64,000 nucleotides of DNA from Oceanobacillus timonensis. Lineage in GTDB: Bacteria; Bacillota; Bacilli; Bacillales; Amphibacillaceae. The notes under the pieces are model-generated. The model made no database searches, was not told where the DNA came from, and saw nothing but the letters and a program-made list of their open reading frames with translations. Below, in pieces: positions 13,226-22,768 of this stretch (positions are counted from its first letter, which is position 1; every line of letters starts with the position of its first letter). The stretch is from positions 534,303 through 598,302 of the forward strand of contig NZ_LT800497.1 in assembly GCF_900166635.1 (NCBI RefSeq), given 5' to 3'. Both the position numbers and the translations under genes were made by a program.

Positions 13226-14182
13226 ATGAAATCAGAGAAAGAAATGGAGCATCCCACATCCCCCTCCAATATACCGGATGAATGGTTTTCTTGGAAAGAA
13301 CGGGATACAGAGAAAATGGAAGAAGTATCCCGTCCATCTTTATCCTATTGGCAGGATGCATGGCGGCGGTTGATGAAGAATAAGATGGCTATGCTTGGAC
13401 TGATTTTTTTAGTATTACTTACAGTGATGGCAATTATTGGCCCGATGATTTCCCCGTATGAAGTGAATAGACAGAGTCTGCCGGATCAATTTCAGCCGCC
13501 TTCGATGGATCATTGGTTTGGAACAGATAACGCCGGAAGAGATGTGTTTACGCGTACATGGTATGGTGCCCGTATTTCCCTGTTTGTCGGTTTAGTAGCT
13601 GCTTTAATTGATGTAACGATTGGCATTATTTGGGGAGGAATCTCCGGTTATAAGGGCGGCCGGACAGACAATGTCATGATGCGAATGATTGAAGTGTTAT
13701 ACGGATTGCCTTACTTGTTAGTTGTTATTTTACTTTTAGTTGTGCTCGGACCGAGTCTCGGTACGATTATCCTGGCGCTAACGATTACCGGCTGGGTTGG
13801 GATGGCCCGAATTGTACGGGGGCAGGTACTGCAAATAAAAAACTATGAATTTGTGCTTGCTTCCAAGTCCTTTGGGACGAAAACATCCCGGATTATCCGG
13901 AAAAATCTGCTGCCGAATACAATGGGGCCGATTATTGTACAAATGACATTAACCGTGCCAACCGCCATTTTCGCGGAAGCATTTCTGAGTTTTATCGGTC
14001 TTGGCATCCAGGCACCGTTTGCGAGCTGGGGTGTGATGGCAAACGATTCATTAGGCGCTATATTATCCGGAAACTGGTGGACTCTATTCTTTCCTGCTTT
14101 CTTTATCTCTTTTACCATGTTTGCTTTTAATGTTCTGGGAGATGGACTGCAGGATGCACTGGATCCGAAATTAAGAAAGTAG
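13226..14182 (+). CDS. dppC: Dipeptide/murein peptide ABC permease DppC
   Basis: A 318-residue second permease subunit with a longer N-terminal cytoplasmic tail and the usual GTDNAGRDVF motif before the helices. The EAA loop includes SKSFGTKTSRIIRKNLLPN. It starts 2 bases after dppB with AAAGGGGG upstream, so the pair is tightly coupled. Confidence 0.94.
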   Translation: MKSEKEMEHPTSPSNIPDEWFSWKERDTEKMEEVSRPSLSYWQDAWRRLMKNKMAMLGLIFLVLLTVMAIIGPMISPYEVNRQSLPDQFQPPSMDHWFGTDNAGRDVFTRTWYGARISLFVGLVAALIDVTIGIIWGGISGYKGGRTDNVMMRMIEVLYGLPYLLVVILLLVVLGPSLGTIILALTITGWVGMARIVRGQVLQIKNYEFVLASKSFGTKTSRIIRKNLLPNTMGPIIVQMTLTVPTAIFAEAFLSFIGLGIQAPFASWGVMANDSLGAILSGNWWTLFFPAFFISFTMFAFNVLGDGLQDALDPKLRK

Positions 14183-14191
14183 GTGGGCAAC

Positions 14192-15196
14192 TTGGAAAGA
14201 ATACTCGAAGTAAACGACTTACATGTGACATTTACAACGTATGGGGGAACCGTCCAAGCTGTTCGGGGTGTCAACTTTCACTTGGATAAAGGAGAAACAT
14301 TGGCCATTGTCGGTGAATCTGGATGCGGGAAAAGTGTTACTTCCAATGCGATTATGGGACTGATTCCAAATCCGCCGGGAAAAATTGCGGCGGGCTCGAT
14401 TATTTTTAAAGGACAGGATGTAACCGCGTGTTCTGAGAAGACAATGCGTTCCATTCGCGGCGTGGATATTTCCATGATTTTTCAAGACCCGATGACAGCG
14501 CTGAATCCAACCTTAACGATTGGGACTCAGTTGATGGAAGGGTTGAAAGAACATAAGAAAATAACAGGTGCACAGGCAAAATCGAAAGCAGTGGAAATGA
14601 TGGAACTGGTAGGTATTCCAAATCCGGAGGAACGCTTAAAACAATATCCGCATCAATTTAGCGGAGGGATGCGGCAGCGGATCGTGATTGCGATTGCTTT
14701 GATTTGTGATCCGGATTTACTAATCGCAGACGAGCCAACGACGGCACTGGATGTGACTATTCAAGCTCAAGTTTTGGAGTTATTTGCAACCATCCAGGAG
14801 CGGACTGGAGTTTCGATTATTTTGATTACCCATGATCTAGGTGTTGTCGCCAAGATTGCCGACCGCATTGTAGTGATGTATGCCGGGAAAATTATTGAAT
14901 CCGGGAGCAAACGGGAAATATTCTATCAACCAAAGCATCCATATACACAAGGACTGCTCCATTCTGTTCCCAGACTGGATGCCAAAGAAACATTAAAACC
15001 GATTGCCGGTACACCACCTGATTTATTCTCACCTCCAAAGGGATGCCCGTTTACAGCGCGATGTCCTTTTGCGATGGAGGTGTGTGATAAAGTTTACCCC
15101 GCTCCGGAAAAAATCAGTGCCACACATCACGTGGATTGCTGGTTGCAAGATGAGCGGGCCAAGCGGCTTTTAGCTGCTGAAAGTTTACAAACTTAA
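14192..15196 (+). CDS. dppD: Dipeptide/murein peptide ABC ATPase DppD
   Basis: A 334-residue ATP-binding subunit. Walker A GESGCGKS, signature FSGGMRQR, Walker [10 protein letters not shown] and the C-terminal cysteine-rich oligopeptide/dipeptide extension [15 protein letters not shown] (likely iron-sulfur ligating in this family) are all present. TTG 14192 gives [14 protein letters not shown], collinear with B. subtilis DppD, and has AGGTGG upstream; GTG 14183 is the alternative. Confidence 0.94.
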   Translation: MERILEVNDLHVTFTTYGGTVQAVRGVNFHLDKGETLAIVGESGCGKSVTSNAIMGLIPNPPGKIAAGSIIFKGQDVTACSEKTMRSIRGVDISMIFQDPMTALNPTLTIGTQLMEGLKEHKKITGAQAKSKAVEMMELVGIPNPEERLKQYPHQFSGGMRQRIVIAIALICDPDLLIADEPTTALDVTIQAQVLELFATIQERTGVSIILITHDLGVVAKIADRIVVMYAGKIIESGSKREIFYQPKHPYTQGLLHSVPRLDAKETLKPIAGTPPDLFSPPKGCPFTARCPFAMEVCDKVYPAPEKISATHHVDCWLQDERAKRLLAAESLQT

Positions 15197-15211
15197 AAAG
15201 GGGGCAATACA

Positions 15212-16903
15212 ATGCGTAACAAAAAGCTTTTATGGATGTTGCTGCTGGCACTGCTAACGGCATTGATTCTCGCAGCGTGTACGGCGAATGAAGATGCCGG
15301 GGAAGCGCCGGAAGAAGATACCGGCGCAGCAGAAGATGACGGCGGGGAGGATGGAGCTGCAGAAGAAACACCAGACCTGGATGGGAAGACCTTATATATT
15401 AATAATGGGCAGGAACCAACTTCATTTGATCCATCCGTAGGGTTCGATCAGGTATCCTGGGATCCTTTGAATAACCTGATGGAAGGATTAACGCGTTTAG
15501 ATGAGAATTCAGAAGCAGCGGAAGGCGTAGCAGAAAGCTGGGATATTTCTGATGATCAATTGACTTATACGTTTCATTTACGTGAAGATGCCAACTGGTC
15601 CAATGGAGATCCAGTCGTTGCGGAAGACTTTGTCTACGCCTGGAAGCATATGCTGGACCCTGAAACAGCATCATCCGCAGCATTTTTAGCTTATTATATT
15701 GAAGGCGGAGAAGAATATAATAATGGGGACGGATCCGCAGATGATGTGAACGTCACGGCCGTGGATGATAAAACCTTGGAGGTCGTTTTAAAACAGCCGA
15801 CGGGATTCTTCTTGGATTTGCTTACGAACCCGGCATTTTTCCCAATCAATCATCAGGTTGCTGAGGAAACATCTGATTGGTATGCAGACGCAGACACGTT
15901 TGTAGCGAATGGTCCATTTATGCTGGATTCCTGGGAGCATGACACGGAAATGATTTTCGACAAAAACCCGGAATATTGGGATGCAGATGCGGTGAATTTA
16001 GATCATGTTCATGTCTCGATGGTGAACAACACGAATACACAATATCAAATGTTTGAAACCGGGGAGTTAGATTTAGCTGGAGATGCTGTAGGTATCCCTC
16101 CAGAGATGTCAGATGAATTGATTGAGGGAGATAATGTATATATTGGCGAAAATGGCGGACTGGAATTCTATCGTTTTAATGTAACAGAAGAACCATTCCA
16201 GAACAAGAAAATCAGACAGGCGTTTTCCTACGCGATTAATCGGGATGATATTGCAGAATACGTTGTAAAACAGGGGGTGGAGCCGGCATATGGTTTTGTA
16301 TCACCAGGTTTTACAACACCGGATGGAAGTGATTTCCGCGATGAGAATGGGGACTTGGCTGCCTTTGATCCGGAACAGGCACAGAAATTGCTGGAAGAAG
16401 GGATGCAGGAAGAAGGCTACGATGAACTGCCTCCAGTTGTTTTAACATATAGCACCGATGATACCAATCAGGCAGTCGCAGAAACCATGCAGGATATGTT
16501 CAGCGAGCATTTAGGTGTCGATGTAACGCTGGAAAATCAGGAGTGGAATGTGTTTGCGGATGCGCAGCAAAACCTGGAATTACTGTTCTCCAGAAGCTCT
16601 TTTCTCAATGATTATAGTGACCCTGTCAACTTCTTGGAAAGCTTTGTATCAGACTCTTATATGAACCGTACCGGATTTGAAAGCGAGGAATATGATGAGC
16701 TGATTCAAAACGGGAAAAGCGAAACCGATGAGGAACAGCGTTATGAATATCTCTATGAGGCAGAAAGAATGTTGGCCGATGAAATGATTGCTACACCAAT
16801 CCGTTACTATAATCAAGTTGTTTTAGAAGCAGATGGCGTAGAAGGAGTCCTGCGTCATCCAGTAGGTTACTTTGATTTGAAATACGCAGATAAGACAGAG
16901 TAA
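15212..16903 (+). CDS. dppE: Dipeptide/murein peptide-binding lipoprotein DppE
   Basis: A 563-residue family-5 solute-binding lipoprotein. The signal peptide ends in the lipobox LAAC (acylated cysteine about residue 23), followed by a long acidic linker (residues 26-55, mostly Glu, Asp, Gly, Ala), then the SBP_bac_5 domain beginning ELDGKTLYINNGQEP-like residues. The acidic linker and overall acidity fit an extracellular protein of a halotolerant host. A terminator-like hairpin follows immediately and probably raises its level relative to the ykf genes. Confidence 0.93.
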   Translation: MRNKKLLWMLLLALLTALILAACTANEDAGEAPEEDTGAAEDDGGEDGAAEETPDLDGKTLYINNGQEPTSFDPSVGFDQVSWDPLNNLMEGLTRLDENSEAAEGVAESWDISDDQLTYTFHLREDANWSNGDPVVAEDFVYAWKHMLDPETASSAAFLAYYIEGGEEYNNGDGSADDVNVTAVDDKTLEVVLKQPTGFFLDLLTNPAFFPINHQVAEETSDWYADADTFVANGPFMLDSWEHDTEMIFDKNPEYWDADAVNLDHVHVSMVNNTNTQYQMFETGELDLAGDAVGIPPEMSDELIEGDNVYIGENGGLEFYRFNVTEEPFQNKKIRQAFSYAINRDDIAEYVVKQGVEPAYGFVSPGFTTPDGSDFRDENGDLAAFDPEQAQKLLEEGMQEEGYDELPPVVLTYSTDDTNQAVAETMQDMFSEHLGVDVTLENQEWNVFADAQQNLELLFSRSSFLNDYSDPVNFLESFVSDSYMNRTGFESEEYDELIQNGKSETDEEQRYEYLYEAERMLADEMIATPIRYYNQVVLEADGVEGVLRHPVGYFDLKYADKTE

Positions 16904-16912
16904 GAAAAAACA

Positions 16913-16950
16913 AGATAGGCTCCTATCCAAGCGAGCCTATCTCTGTTTTT
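16913..16950 (+). terminator. Internal terminator/attenuator between dppE and ykfA
   Basis: AGATAGGCTC (16913-16922) pairs with GAGCCTATCT (16933-16942), followed by CTGTTTTT. Since the ykf genes continue 18 bases later with no obvious promoter, partial read-through is likely. Confidence 0.75.
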
Positions 16951-16967
16951 AAAAGGAGGTCGTATAC

Positions 16968-17882
16968 ATGCTTTCTAACCGTCTGAAGCCTGGAGACACA
17001 ATTGGAATGATTGCTCCAGCAGGCCCGGTTGATAAACAAAAGCTGGAAAAATCATTTGCTTTTTTTGAAAAGATGGGACTGAAGATAAAACTGGGCGCAC
17101 ATATTTATGAGCAATACGGTTATTTAGCAGGAAAAGATACGAATCGTCTGGCAGATTTTCATCAAATGGTTGCTGACAGGAACGTCAAAGCGATTATTTT
17201 TGCAAAAGGCGGCTATGGAACAGGACGCTTCGTGGATAAAATAGATATGGAATTAATCAAAAAGAATCCGAAAATTATTTGGGGATACAGCGATATTACA
17301 TGTTTACATACAGCTATTCGTCAGGAAACCGGTTTGGTTACATTCCATGGTCCAATGCCGGTATCAGATATTATTAAAAATGATTTTGATCCAGTATCTG
17401 CTCAATTGTTTAAGCAATTATTTGAGCCGACAAATTTAATTTATTCCGAAAGTATTTCTCCGCTTACGGTGTATAGAGAAGGAGAAGCGTCCGGAAAAAT
17501 AGTGGGCGGAAATCTGTCACTCCTTGTACAGACACTTGGAACACCTTATGAAATTGGTACCAAGGATAAATTGCTGTTCATAGAAGATATTGGCGAGGAG
17601 CCGTATCGAGTCGACGGGATGATGAATCAGCTGCGTTTAGCCGGAAAACTGAAAGATGCTGCCGGAATCATCATTGGTGATTTTGCAGAAGCGGAACCGG
17701 AACGCCAGCCTTCCTTGCGTTTAGAAGATATTTGGAAGCATTATGTCAGAAATTATAAAAAGCCGGTCATTGCAGGATTTCGAATTGGACATTGCTTCCC
17801 GCATTTTTCGATTCCTTTAGGCGTGAAAGCAACGTTATCCAGCAGGACGAAAACACTTCAGCTGTCACCGGGAGTCCGATGA
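16968..17882 (+). CDS. ykfA: Muramoyltetrapeptide L,D-carboxypeptidase (family S66, YkfA)
   Basis: A 304-residue cytoplasmic serine peptidase that trims tetrapeptides to tripeptides in wall recycling. The nucleophile is S108 in WGYSDIT; the GGYG loop is at 81-84; the other triad residues are in FIEDIGEEPY (Glu) and GHCFPHFSIPLG (His). AAAAGGAGG precedes ATG 16968. It is separated from dppE only by the attenuator. Confidence 0.9.
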   Translation: MLSNRLKPGDTIGMIAPAGPVDKQKLEKSFAFFEKMGLKIKLGAHIYEQYGYLAGKDTNRLADFHQMVADRNVKAIIFAKGGYGTGRFVDKIDMELIKKNPKIIWGYSDITCLHTAIRQETGLVTFHGPMPVSDIIKNDFDPVSAQLFKQLFEPTNLIYSESISPLTVYREGEASGKIVGGNLSLLVQTLGTPYEIGTKDKLLFIEDIGEEPYRVDGMMNQLRLAGKLKDAAGIIIGDFAEAEPERQPSLRLEDIWKHYVRNYKKPVIAGFRIGHCFPHFSIPLGVKATLSSRTKTLQLSPGVR

Positions 17883-17910
17883 TTTGCTGCTATCAGAAAG
17901 GGAGATTCGT

Positions 17911-19032
17911 ATGAAAGTAGTTGACGTCACACTTTATCATAGTTCCATCCCTTTACACACCCCTTTTAAAACAGCGTTGCGGACGGTGACTGTCGCTGAA
18001 AGTGTGATGGTAAAAATAACTTGTGATAATGGTATCAGCGGCTGGGGAGAGGCGCCGCCGACACATGTGATTACAGGAGACAGTCTGGCAAGTATTCGTT
18101 ATGCAGTGGATACCATCCTCCGCCCTGTTTTAATAGGTGCAGATTTATTTGCCTATGCCAGTATCTTTGAGCAAATAGAGAAAGTGATAGTGCGTAATAC
18201 GAGTGCTAAAGCTGCCGTGGATATGGCGATATACGATTGTCTGGCACAAGCAGCAAAGCAGCCTTTATATCGATTTTTGGGCGGTTACCGCTCCCGTATA
18301 GAAAATGATTATACAGTCAGTGTGAATGATATCGCCCAAATGCAGAAGGATGCTAAGGTATATCAAGCAAACGGATTCCGGATTTTAAAAGTAAAAGTGG
18401 GTAAAGACACAGCTGAAAAAGACATAGAACGGGTTGCGGCTGTCAGAAAAGCAGCTGGGGAAGATGTTCTGATCCGGCTGGATGCCAACCAGGGCTGGAC
18501 AGCGAAAGCAGCTGTGCATGCAATTACACAAATGGAAGAGATGGGACTACAGATTGAATTGGTCGAACAGCCTGTTGCGGCACATGATATCAAAGGTCTC
18601 AAGTACATTACGGACCATACAGCGACCCCGATTATGGCCGATGAAGCGGTATTTTCGCCGCAAGATGCCCGACGTGTGTTGGAGACAGGTGCAGCAGATA
18701 TGATAAATATTAAATTAATGAAGGCCGGTGGAATCTATCAAGCGGTAAAAATCGCCAATCTTGCACAAAACTTTGGGGTTTCTTGCATGGTAGGAAGCAT
18801 GATAGAGACAAAACTGGGCATTACAGCGGCAGCCCATTTCGCAGCCAGCCATCCTGCCGTGACACGTTTTGATTTTGATGCGCCGCTAATGCTGTCCGAC
18901 GACATATTAGAAGGCGGCATTCATTATGAAGGAAACGGGAACCAAATCACCTTCCCGAATCAACCCGGCCTCGGAATCACATCGGTCAACGAATCCTATT
19001 TGCACGTCATTGATAAGGAAAGGAGCGGATAA
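17911..19032 (+). CDS. ykfB: L-Ala-D/L-Glu epimerase (YkfB)
   Basis: A 373-residue enolase-superfamily epimerase that converts L-Ala-D-Glu to L-Ala-L-Glu so ordinary peptidases can finish murein peptides. Catalytic and metal residues lie at the B. subtilis positions: K160 and K162 in KVKVG, D191 in DANQG, E219 in VEQP, D244 in ADEA and K268 in KLMKAGG. ATG 17911 follows AAAGGGAG; an earlier TTG at 17884 is unsupported. Confidence 0.96.
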   Translation: MKVVDVTLYHSSIPLHTPFKTALRTVTVAESVMVKITCDNGISGWGEAPPTHVITGDSLASIRYAVDTILRPVLIGADLFAYASIFEQIEKVIVRNTSAKAAVDMAIYDCLAQAAKQPLYRFLGGYRSRIENDYTVSVNDIAQMQKDAKVYQANGFRILKVKVGKDTAEKDIERVAAVRKAAGEDVLIRLDANQGWTAKAAVHAITQMEEMGLQIELVEQPVAAHDIKGLKYITDHTATPIMADEAVFSPQDARRVLETGAADMINIKLMKAGGIYQAVKIANLAQNFGVSCMVGSMIETKLGITAAAHFAASHPAVTRFDFDAPLMLSDDILEGGIHYEGNGNQITFPNQPGLGITSVNESYLHVIDKERSG

Positions 19033-19033
19033 G

Positions 19034-19969
19034 ATGCAGGAAATGTTTGAGAAACTGCCAGAAAAATTTCATGTAACGAACGTGCAGGTGGCAACCATTT
19101 GGACGAATCCACAAGCTCCCAGGCCGGAAGACGAGAAGGGTATCTCGAAACCGACTGATATTTTACATTGGATAACCAGCTTGACCTATGAACAAGCGCT
19201 GGCACTATGTGATGAAAATTTAGTGCAGTCGCAGACATTATATGGAGAACCGGTAATTGTGCTTGAGGAATCAGAAGAGTGGGCACAGATTATTGCTCCC
19301 TTTCAGGCATCGAAAAAAGATACAAGAGGATATCCAGGATATATCCCTATCAAACAGCTGGCTCCTGTGACAAAGAAGGAATGGCTTCAGCATCAATATA
19401 GTGTTGTGATAACAGATGATGCTTGGCTGGAAGAACCGGAAAAAGGCAAAACCATGCAGCTGAGCTACTTAACAATCCTCCCTTATACAGGCGAAAATGA
19501 CACGCATGTTTATGTGCAGACACCGTCCGGCCGGCAACAAATCGCCAAAGAAAAAACAGCTGTTGTTTCCGGTGAAGCCGGATTTGCTCCCGGAAGCGGG
19601 ACCGATATTGTTACGGCAATGCTTCCGTTCATCGGGCTGGATTACTTCTGGGGCGGTATGAGTTCCTTTGGTTATGACTGTTCCGGTCTGGCTTATGCAG
19701 CACATAAAGCAAATGGTTACTGGATCGCCCGGGATGCAGGAGACCAGGCAGCTGCGGGAAAAGAGATTGCTATAGATACGATAGAGCCGGGAGATTTACT
19801 TTTCTTTGCTTATCAGGAAGGGAAAGGGACGATTCACCATGTAGGTATCTATCAAGGAGAAGGAAAAATGCTCCATTCTCCGCAAACCGGAAAAGGAGTG
19901 GAAATCACACCTTTACAAGGAACCAAGTATGAAAAAGAGTTATGCGCAGCCAGAAGGTACTGGAGGTGA
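19034..19969 (+). CDS. ykfC: Gamma-D-glutamyl-L-diamino acid endopeptidase (NlpC/P60, YkfC)
   Basis: A 311-residue cysteine peptidase cutting the D-Glu to diamino acid bond of murein peptides with a free N-terminal L-Ala. Two SH3-like domains (about 1-175) precede the NlpC/P60 domain. C216 in YDCSGL, H269 in HHVGIY and H281 in MLHSPQ form the active site. No signal peptide, so it acts in the cytoplasm on imported peptides. AAGGAG precedes ATG 19034, one base after the ykfB stop. Confidence 0.94.
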   Translation: MQEMFEKLPEKFHVTNVQVATIWTNPQAPRPEDEKGISKPTDILHWITSLTYEQALALCDENLVQSQTLYGEPVIVLEESEEWAQIIAPFQASKKDTRGYPGYIPIKQLAPVTKKEWLQHQYSVVITDDAWLEEPEKGKTMQLSYLTILPYTGENDTHVYVQTPSGRQQIAKEKTAVVSGEAGFAPGSGTDIVTAMLPFIGLDYFWGGMSSFGYDCSGLAYAAHKANGYWIARDAGDQAAAGKEIAIDTIEPGDLLFFAYQEGKGTIHHVGIYQGEGKMLHSPQTGKGVEITPLQGTKYEKELCAARRYWR

Positions 19970-19973
19970 AAAA

Positions 19974-21005
19974 TTGGAAGATAAAGTACTGGAAGTAAAA
20001 AAACTGATGAAATATTTTGATGTCGGCAAAAAAGGTTATTTAAAAGCAGTTCATGATGTATCTTTTCACGTTTATAAAGGGGAAACGTATGGACTGGTAG
20101 GAGAATCCGGCTGCGGCAAATCCACTATTGGCCGTACAATTCTCGGGTTATATGATAAAACTAGTGGAGATGTCTGGTTTAACGATGAAAATGTCCATGA
20201 ACAAAACGAAAAAGAACAATTTGCGTTGTACCGGAAAATGCAGATGATTTTTCAAGATCCATATGCTTCTTTGAATCCGCGCTCCACAATCAAAGAAATC
20301 ATCTCGGAACCATTAGAGGTACACGGTATATTTAAGAAGAAAAAAGATCAGATGAACCGTGTGTATGAACTATTAGAAGAGGTTGGATTGAGCCGGGATC
20401 ATGTAAACCGTTATCCGCATGAATTCAGCGGTGGCCAGCGTCAACGAATCGGTATTGCCAGAGCGCTGGCGCTGGATCCGGAGTTTATCATTGCGGATGA
20501 GCCTATCTCTGCATTGGATGTATCTGTACAGGCACAGGTAGTGAATTTGATGAAGCGGCTGCAAAAAGAAAAAGGGCTGACATTCCTGTTTATTGCTCAT
20601 GATTTATCGATGGTAAAGCAATTTTCAGACCGGATTGGAGTAATGTATTTAGGAAATCTGGTAGAAGAAACAAGCGGCGAATCACTCTATGAAAATCCGT
20701 TACATCCATATACAAAAGCCCTGCTATCAGCCATCCCCATTCCGGATCCGGATTTGGAAGAAAAGAGGGAGCGGATTATTTTAGAAGGCGAATTACCAAG
20801 CCCGATGAACCCGCCCTCCGGCTGTGTATTTCGGACAAGATGTCCGATGGCCATGGACATATGCAAAGACGTGAAACCGGTGTGGCAAGAGATGGAACCC
20901 GGACATCGTGTTGCCTGCCACCTCTATGATGAAAATTATAACGACAGTCCGACAACGGGACCCCAGCGGACGGAAGAATTGGTTGAAGAAGAAATACAAT
21001 CATAA
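19974..21005 (+). CDS. ykfD: Murein peptide ABC ATPase YkfD
   Basis: A 343-residue DppF/OppF-type ATPase, second nucleotide-binding subunit of the Dpp transporter. Walker A GESGCGKS, signature FSGGQRQR, Walker [14 protein letters not shown] and a C-terminal Cys-rich extension ([15 protein letters not shown]) are present. TTG 19974 is chosen because GGAGGTGA (19962-19969) lies just before it, overlapping the ykfC stop; an upstream ATG at 19929 lies inside ykfC. Confidence 0.93.
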   Translation: MEDKVLEVKKLMKYFDVGKKGYLKAVHDVSFHVYKGETYGLVGESGCGKSTIGRTILGLYDKTSGDVWFNDENVHEQNEKEQFALYRKMQMIFQDPYASLNPRSTIKEIISEPLEVHGIFKKKKDQMNRVYELLEEVGLSRDHVNRYPHEFSGGQRQRIGIARALALDPEFIIADEPISALDVSVQAQVVNLMKRLQKEKGLTFLFIAHDLSMVKQFSDRIGVMYLGNLVEETSGESLYENPLHPYTKALLSAIPIPDPDLEEKRERIILEGELPSPMNPPSGCVFRTRCPMAMDICKDVKPVWQEMEPGHRVACHLYDENYNDSPTTGPQRTEELVEEEIQS

Positions 21006-21010
21006 AGATG

Positions 21011-21053
21011 AAAAACCATAGAGCGTTTTCAACATGCGTATCTGTGGTTTTTT
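21011..21053 (+). terminator. Terminator of the dpp-ykf operon
   Basis: AAAAACCATAGA (21011-21022) pairs with TCTGTGGTTTTT with one G-U pair, followed by more T residues. Confidence 0.88.
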
Positions 21054-21136
21054 GATGGCTGAAGCTGAAAAAGATTCGGATGCATAACGTTCTCCTCATA
21101 TTTTTTTCTTAAGAAAAGGTCTAAATTGCCGCTAAA

Positions 21137-21166
21137 ATGTATAGATTTAATAGTAGGCATGATAGA
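21137..21166 (+). promoter_or_regulatory. Possible sigma-E promoter of spoIID
   Basis: GTATA (21139-21143) and CATGATAG (21158-21165) are spaced 14 bases apart, loosely like the sigma-E pattern (ATATT-type -35, CATAnnnT-type -10). spoIID is a classical sigma-E gene. The match is imperfect. Confidence 0.3.
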
Positions 21167-21195
21167 TAGACAGTTTTAAGAAAAGGAGGAGGAAC

Positions 21196-22470
21196 GTGCG
21201 TAATCAAAAATATAAATATAAAAACGCAGCCATTCATAAAAAAATGAAGCAATTAAAGCAGAAAAACAGAGTACCTAACCAATCTTTGCAGAAAATCGTA
21301 CCTATTTCCAATCGAAAATCAGCATATTATAAAAATCAGCGCCCATCTCCTTGGAAGCAGATGATAATAGGTTTTTTTGCGACGATGATTATTTTTATTC
21401 TTGCTGTTCCGGCAATGGTAGTACAAATTTCTAAAACAGATAATCCAATCAGTGCGGGGACAGAAGTGGTGAACAATGTAGAAGAAGCAGAAGGCTCTGA
21501 GGAAACAAAGGAAGAAAATGAAACAGATGGATCAGAGGGATCAGAGGGATCAGATGGAGAAGAAGATAAGTCGTCAGAGACAGAGACAGCTTCTGGTGAG
21601 GAAGCGGTAGAAGTCGGGACTTCGCCATTTGATATTTCTGTTATGCGTGTCAGTAATGAGGAAGTGGAAAATATCCCGGTAGAGCAATATGTAGCCGGTG
21701 TTGTATCCTCGGAAATGCCGTCCGAATTTGAAATGGAGGCATTAAAAGCCCAGGCAGTTGCTGCGAGGACATTTACGGTTAACTTTTTATTAAATGGAGA
21801 GAAAAATGATAACTATGATTTAACGGATACAACGCAGCATCAAGTATATAAAAGTGAACAAGAATTGCAAGAACAATGGGGACCAGAATATCATGAAAAA
21901 ATGAACAAAATCAATCAAGCTGTGAAAGAAACCGAGGGGCAGATTATTACCTATGATAGCGACCCGATAACAGCTTCTTTCTTCTCCACAAGTAATGGTT
22001 ATACGGAAAACTCGGAAGATTATTGGGAAGGGGAAGTGGCATATCTGCGCAGCGTAGAAAGCCCATGGGACGAAGAATCACCAGAATTTTCCATGCAAAC
22101 AACATTAACGGTAGCAGAAGTATCCGAAGCTTTAGAAATTCCACTTCAGGATGATAAGGAAATACCAATGGAAGTCAGCCATACAGACAGCGGCAGAGTA
22201 GCAGAAATAACCGTAGCCGGAAATGCATTTACCGGTCCGGAATTTCGCGATAAATTGGGTTTAAGATCGAGTGACTTTACCATTGAACAGAGTGATGGTC
22301 ATCTGATTTTTACAACACAAGGTTTTGGGCACGGTGTCGGCATGAGCCAATTCGGTGCAAACGGCATGGCCGCAGAAGGAAAAGACTATAATGAAATTAT
22401 TCACCATTACTATACCGATGTAGAAATCAGCCAAATAGGTGAAATAGCACCAGCCCTCGTTTCTAACTAA
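21196..22470 (+). CDS. spoIID: Stage II sporulation protein D, with an acidic linker
   Basis: A 424-residue mother-cell lytic transglycosylase needed for septal thinning and engulfment. A basic N terminus (1-54), one membrane helix (about 56-77), a low-complexity acidic linker (96-139, rich in Glu, Ser, Gly and Asp) and the SpoIID domain (about 145-415) are seen. The catalytic glutamate is E173 in SSEMPSEF; the C-terminal signature is GFGHGVGMSQFGANGMA. It is about 80 residues longer than B. subtilis SpoIID because of the N-terminal tail and linker. GTG start with AAAAGGAGGAGG upstream. Confidence 0.95.
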   Translation: MRNQKYKYKNAAIHKKMKQLKQKNRVPNQSLQKIVPISNRKSAYYKNQRPSPWKQMIIGFFATMIIFILAVPAMVVQISKTDNPISAGTEVVNNVEEAEGSEETKEENETDGSEGSEGSDGEEDKSSETETASGEEAVEVGTSPFDISVMRVSNEEVENIPVEQYVAGVVSSEMPSEFEMEALKAQAVAARTFTVNFLLNGEKNDNYDLTDTTQHQVYKSEQELQEQWGPEYHEKMNKINQAVKETEGQIITYDSDPITASFFSTSNGYTENSEDYWEGEVAYLRSVESPWDEESPEFSMQTTLTVAEVSEALEIPLQDDKEIPMEVSHTDSGRVAEITVAGNAFTGPEFRDKLGLRSSDFTIEQSDGHLIFTTQGFGHGVGMSQFGANGMAAEGKDYNEIIHHYYTDVEISQIGEIAPALVSN

Positions 22471-22482
22471 ACGGGGGTTTTT
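22454..22482 (+). terminator. spoIID terminator overlapping its stop codon
   Basis: CCCTCGTTT (22454-22462) pairs with AAACGGGGG (22469-22477), then TTTTT. The spoIID stop codon lies in the loop and right arm. The remaining bases to spoIIQ (22483-22768) show no other gene. Confidence 0.85.
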
Positions 22483-22768
22483 GCGTGGGCTAATGATTGA
22501 AATGCAACGGTCAGGTAAATATTTTGCACGTCTTTTCAAATGAGAGAAAGACGTAGTAGTTAATATAGAGCAAATCGTGCAGCATAGTGCATTAGGCGAA
22601 AAAAAGCCGAATGTCAGTAACAACACTTTATCTTCCGCTTTATTTTGTCTATTAAATATCTATCTGAACGGATATAAACAGCCTCTATTATGAAAATCAA
22701 AAAATTTTTTTCATAGCCATGTATATAATTCTCTTTTTCTGCTCACAATGGTTGCAGAGGTGATGAAA

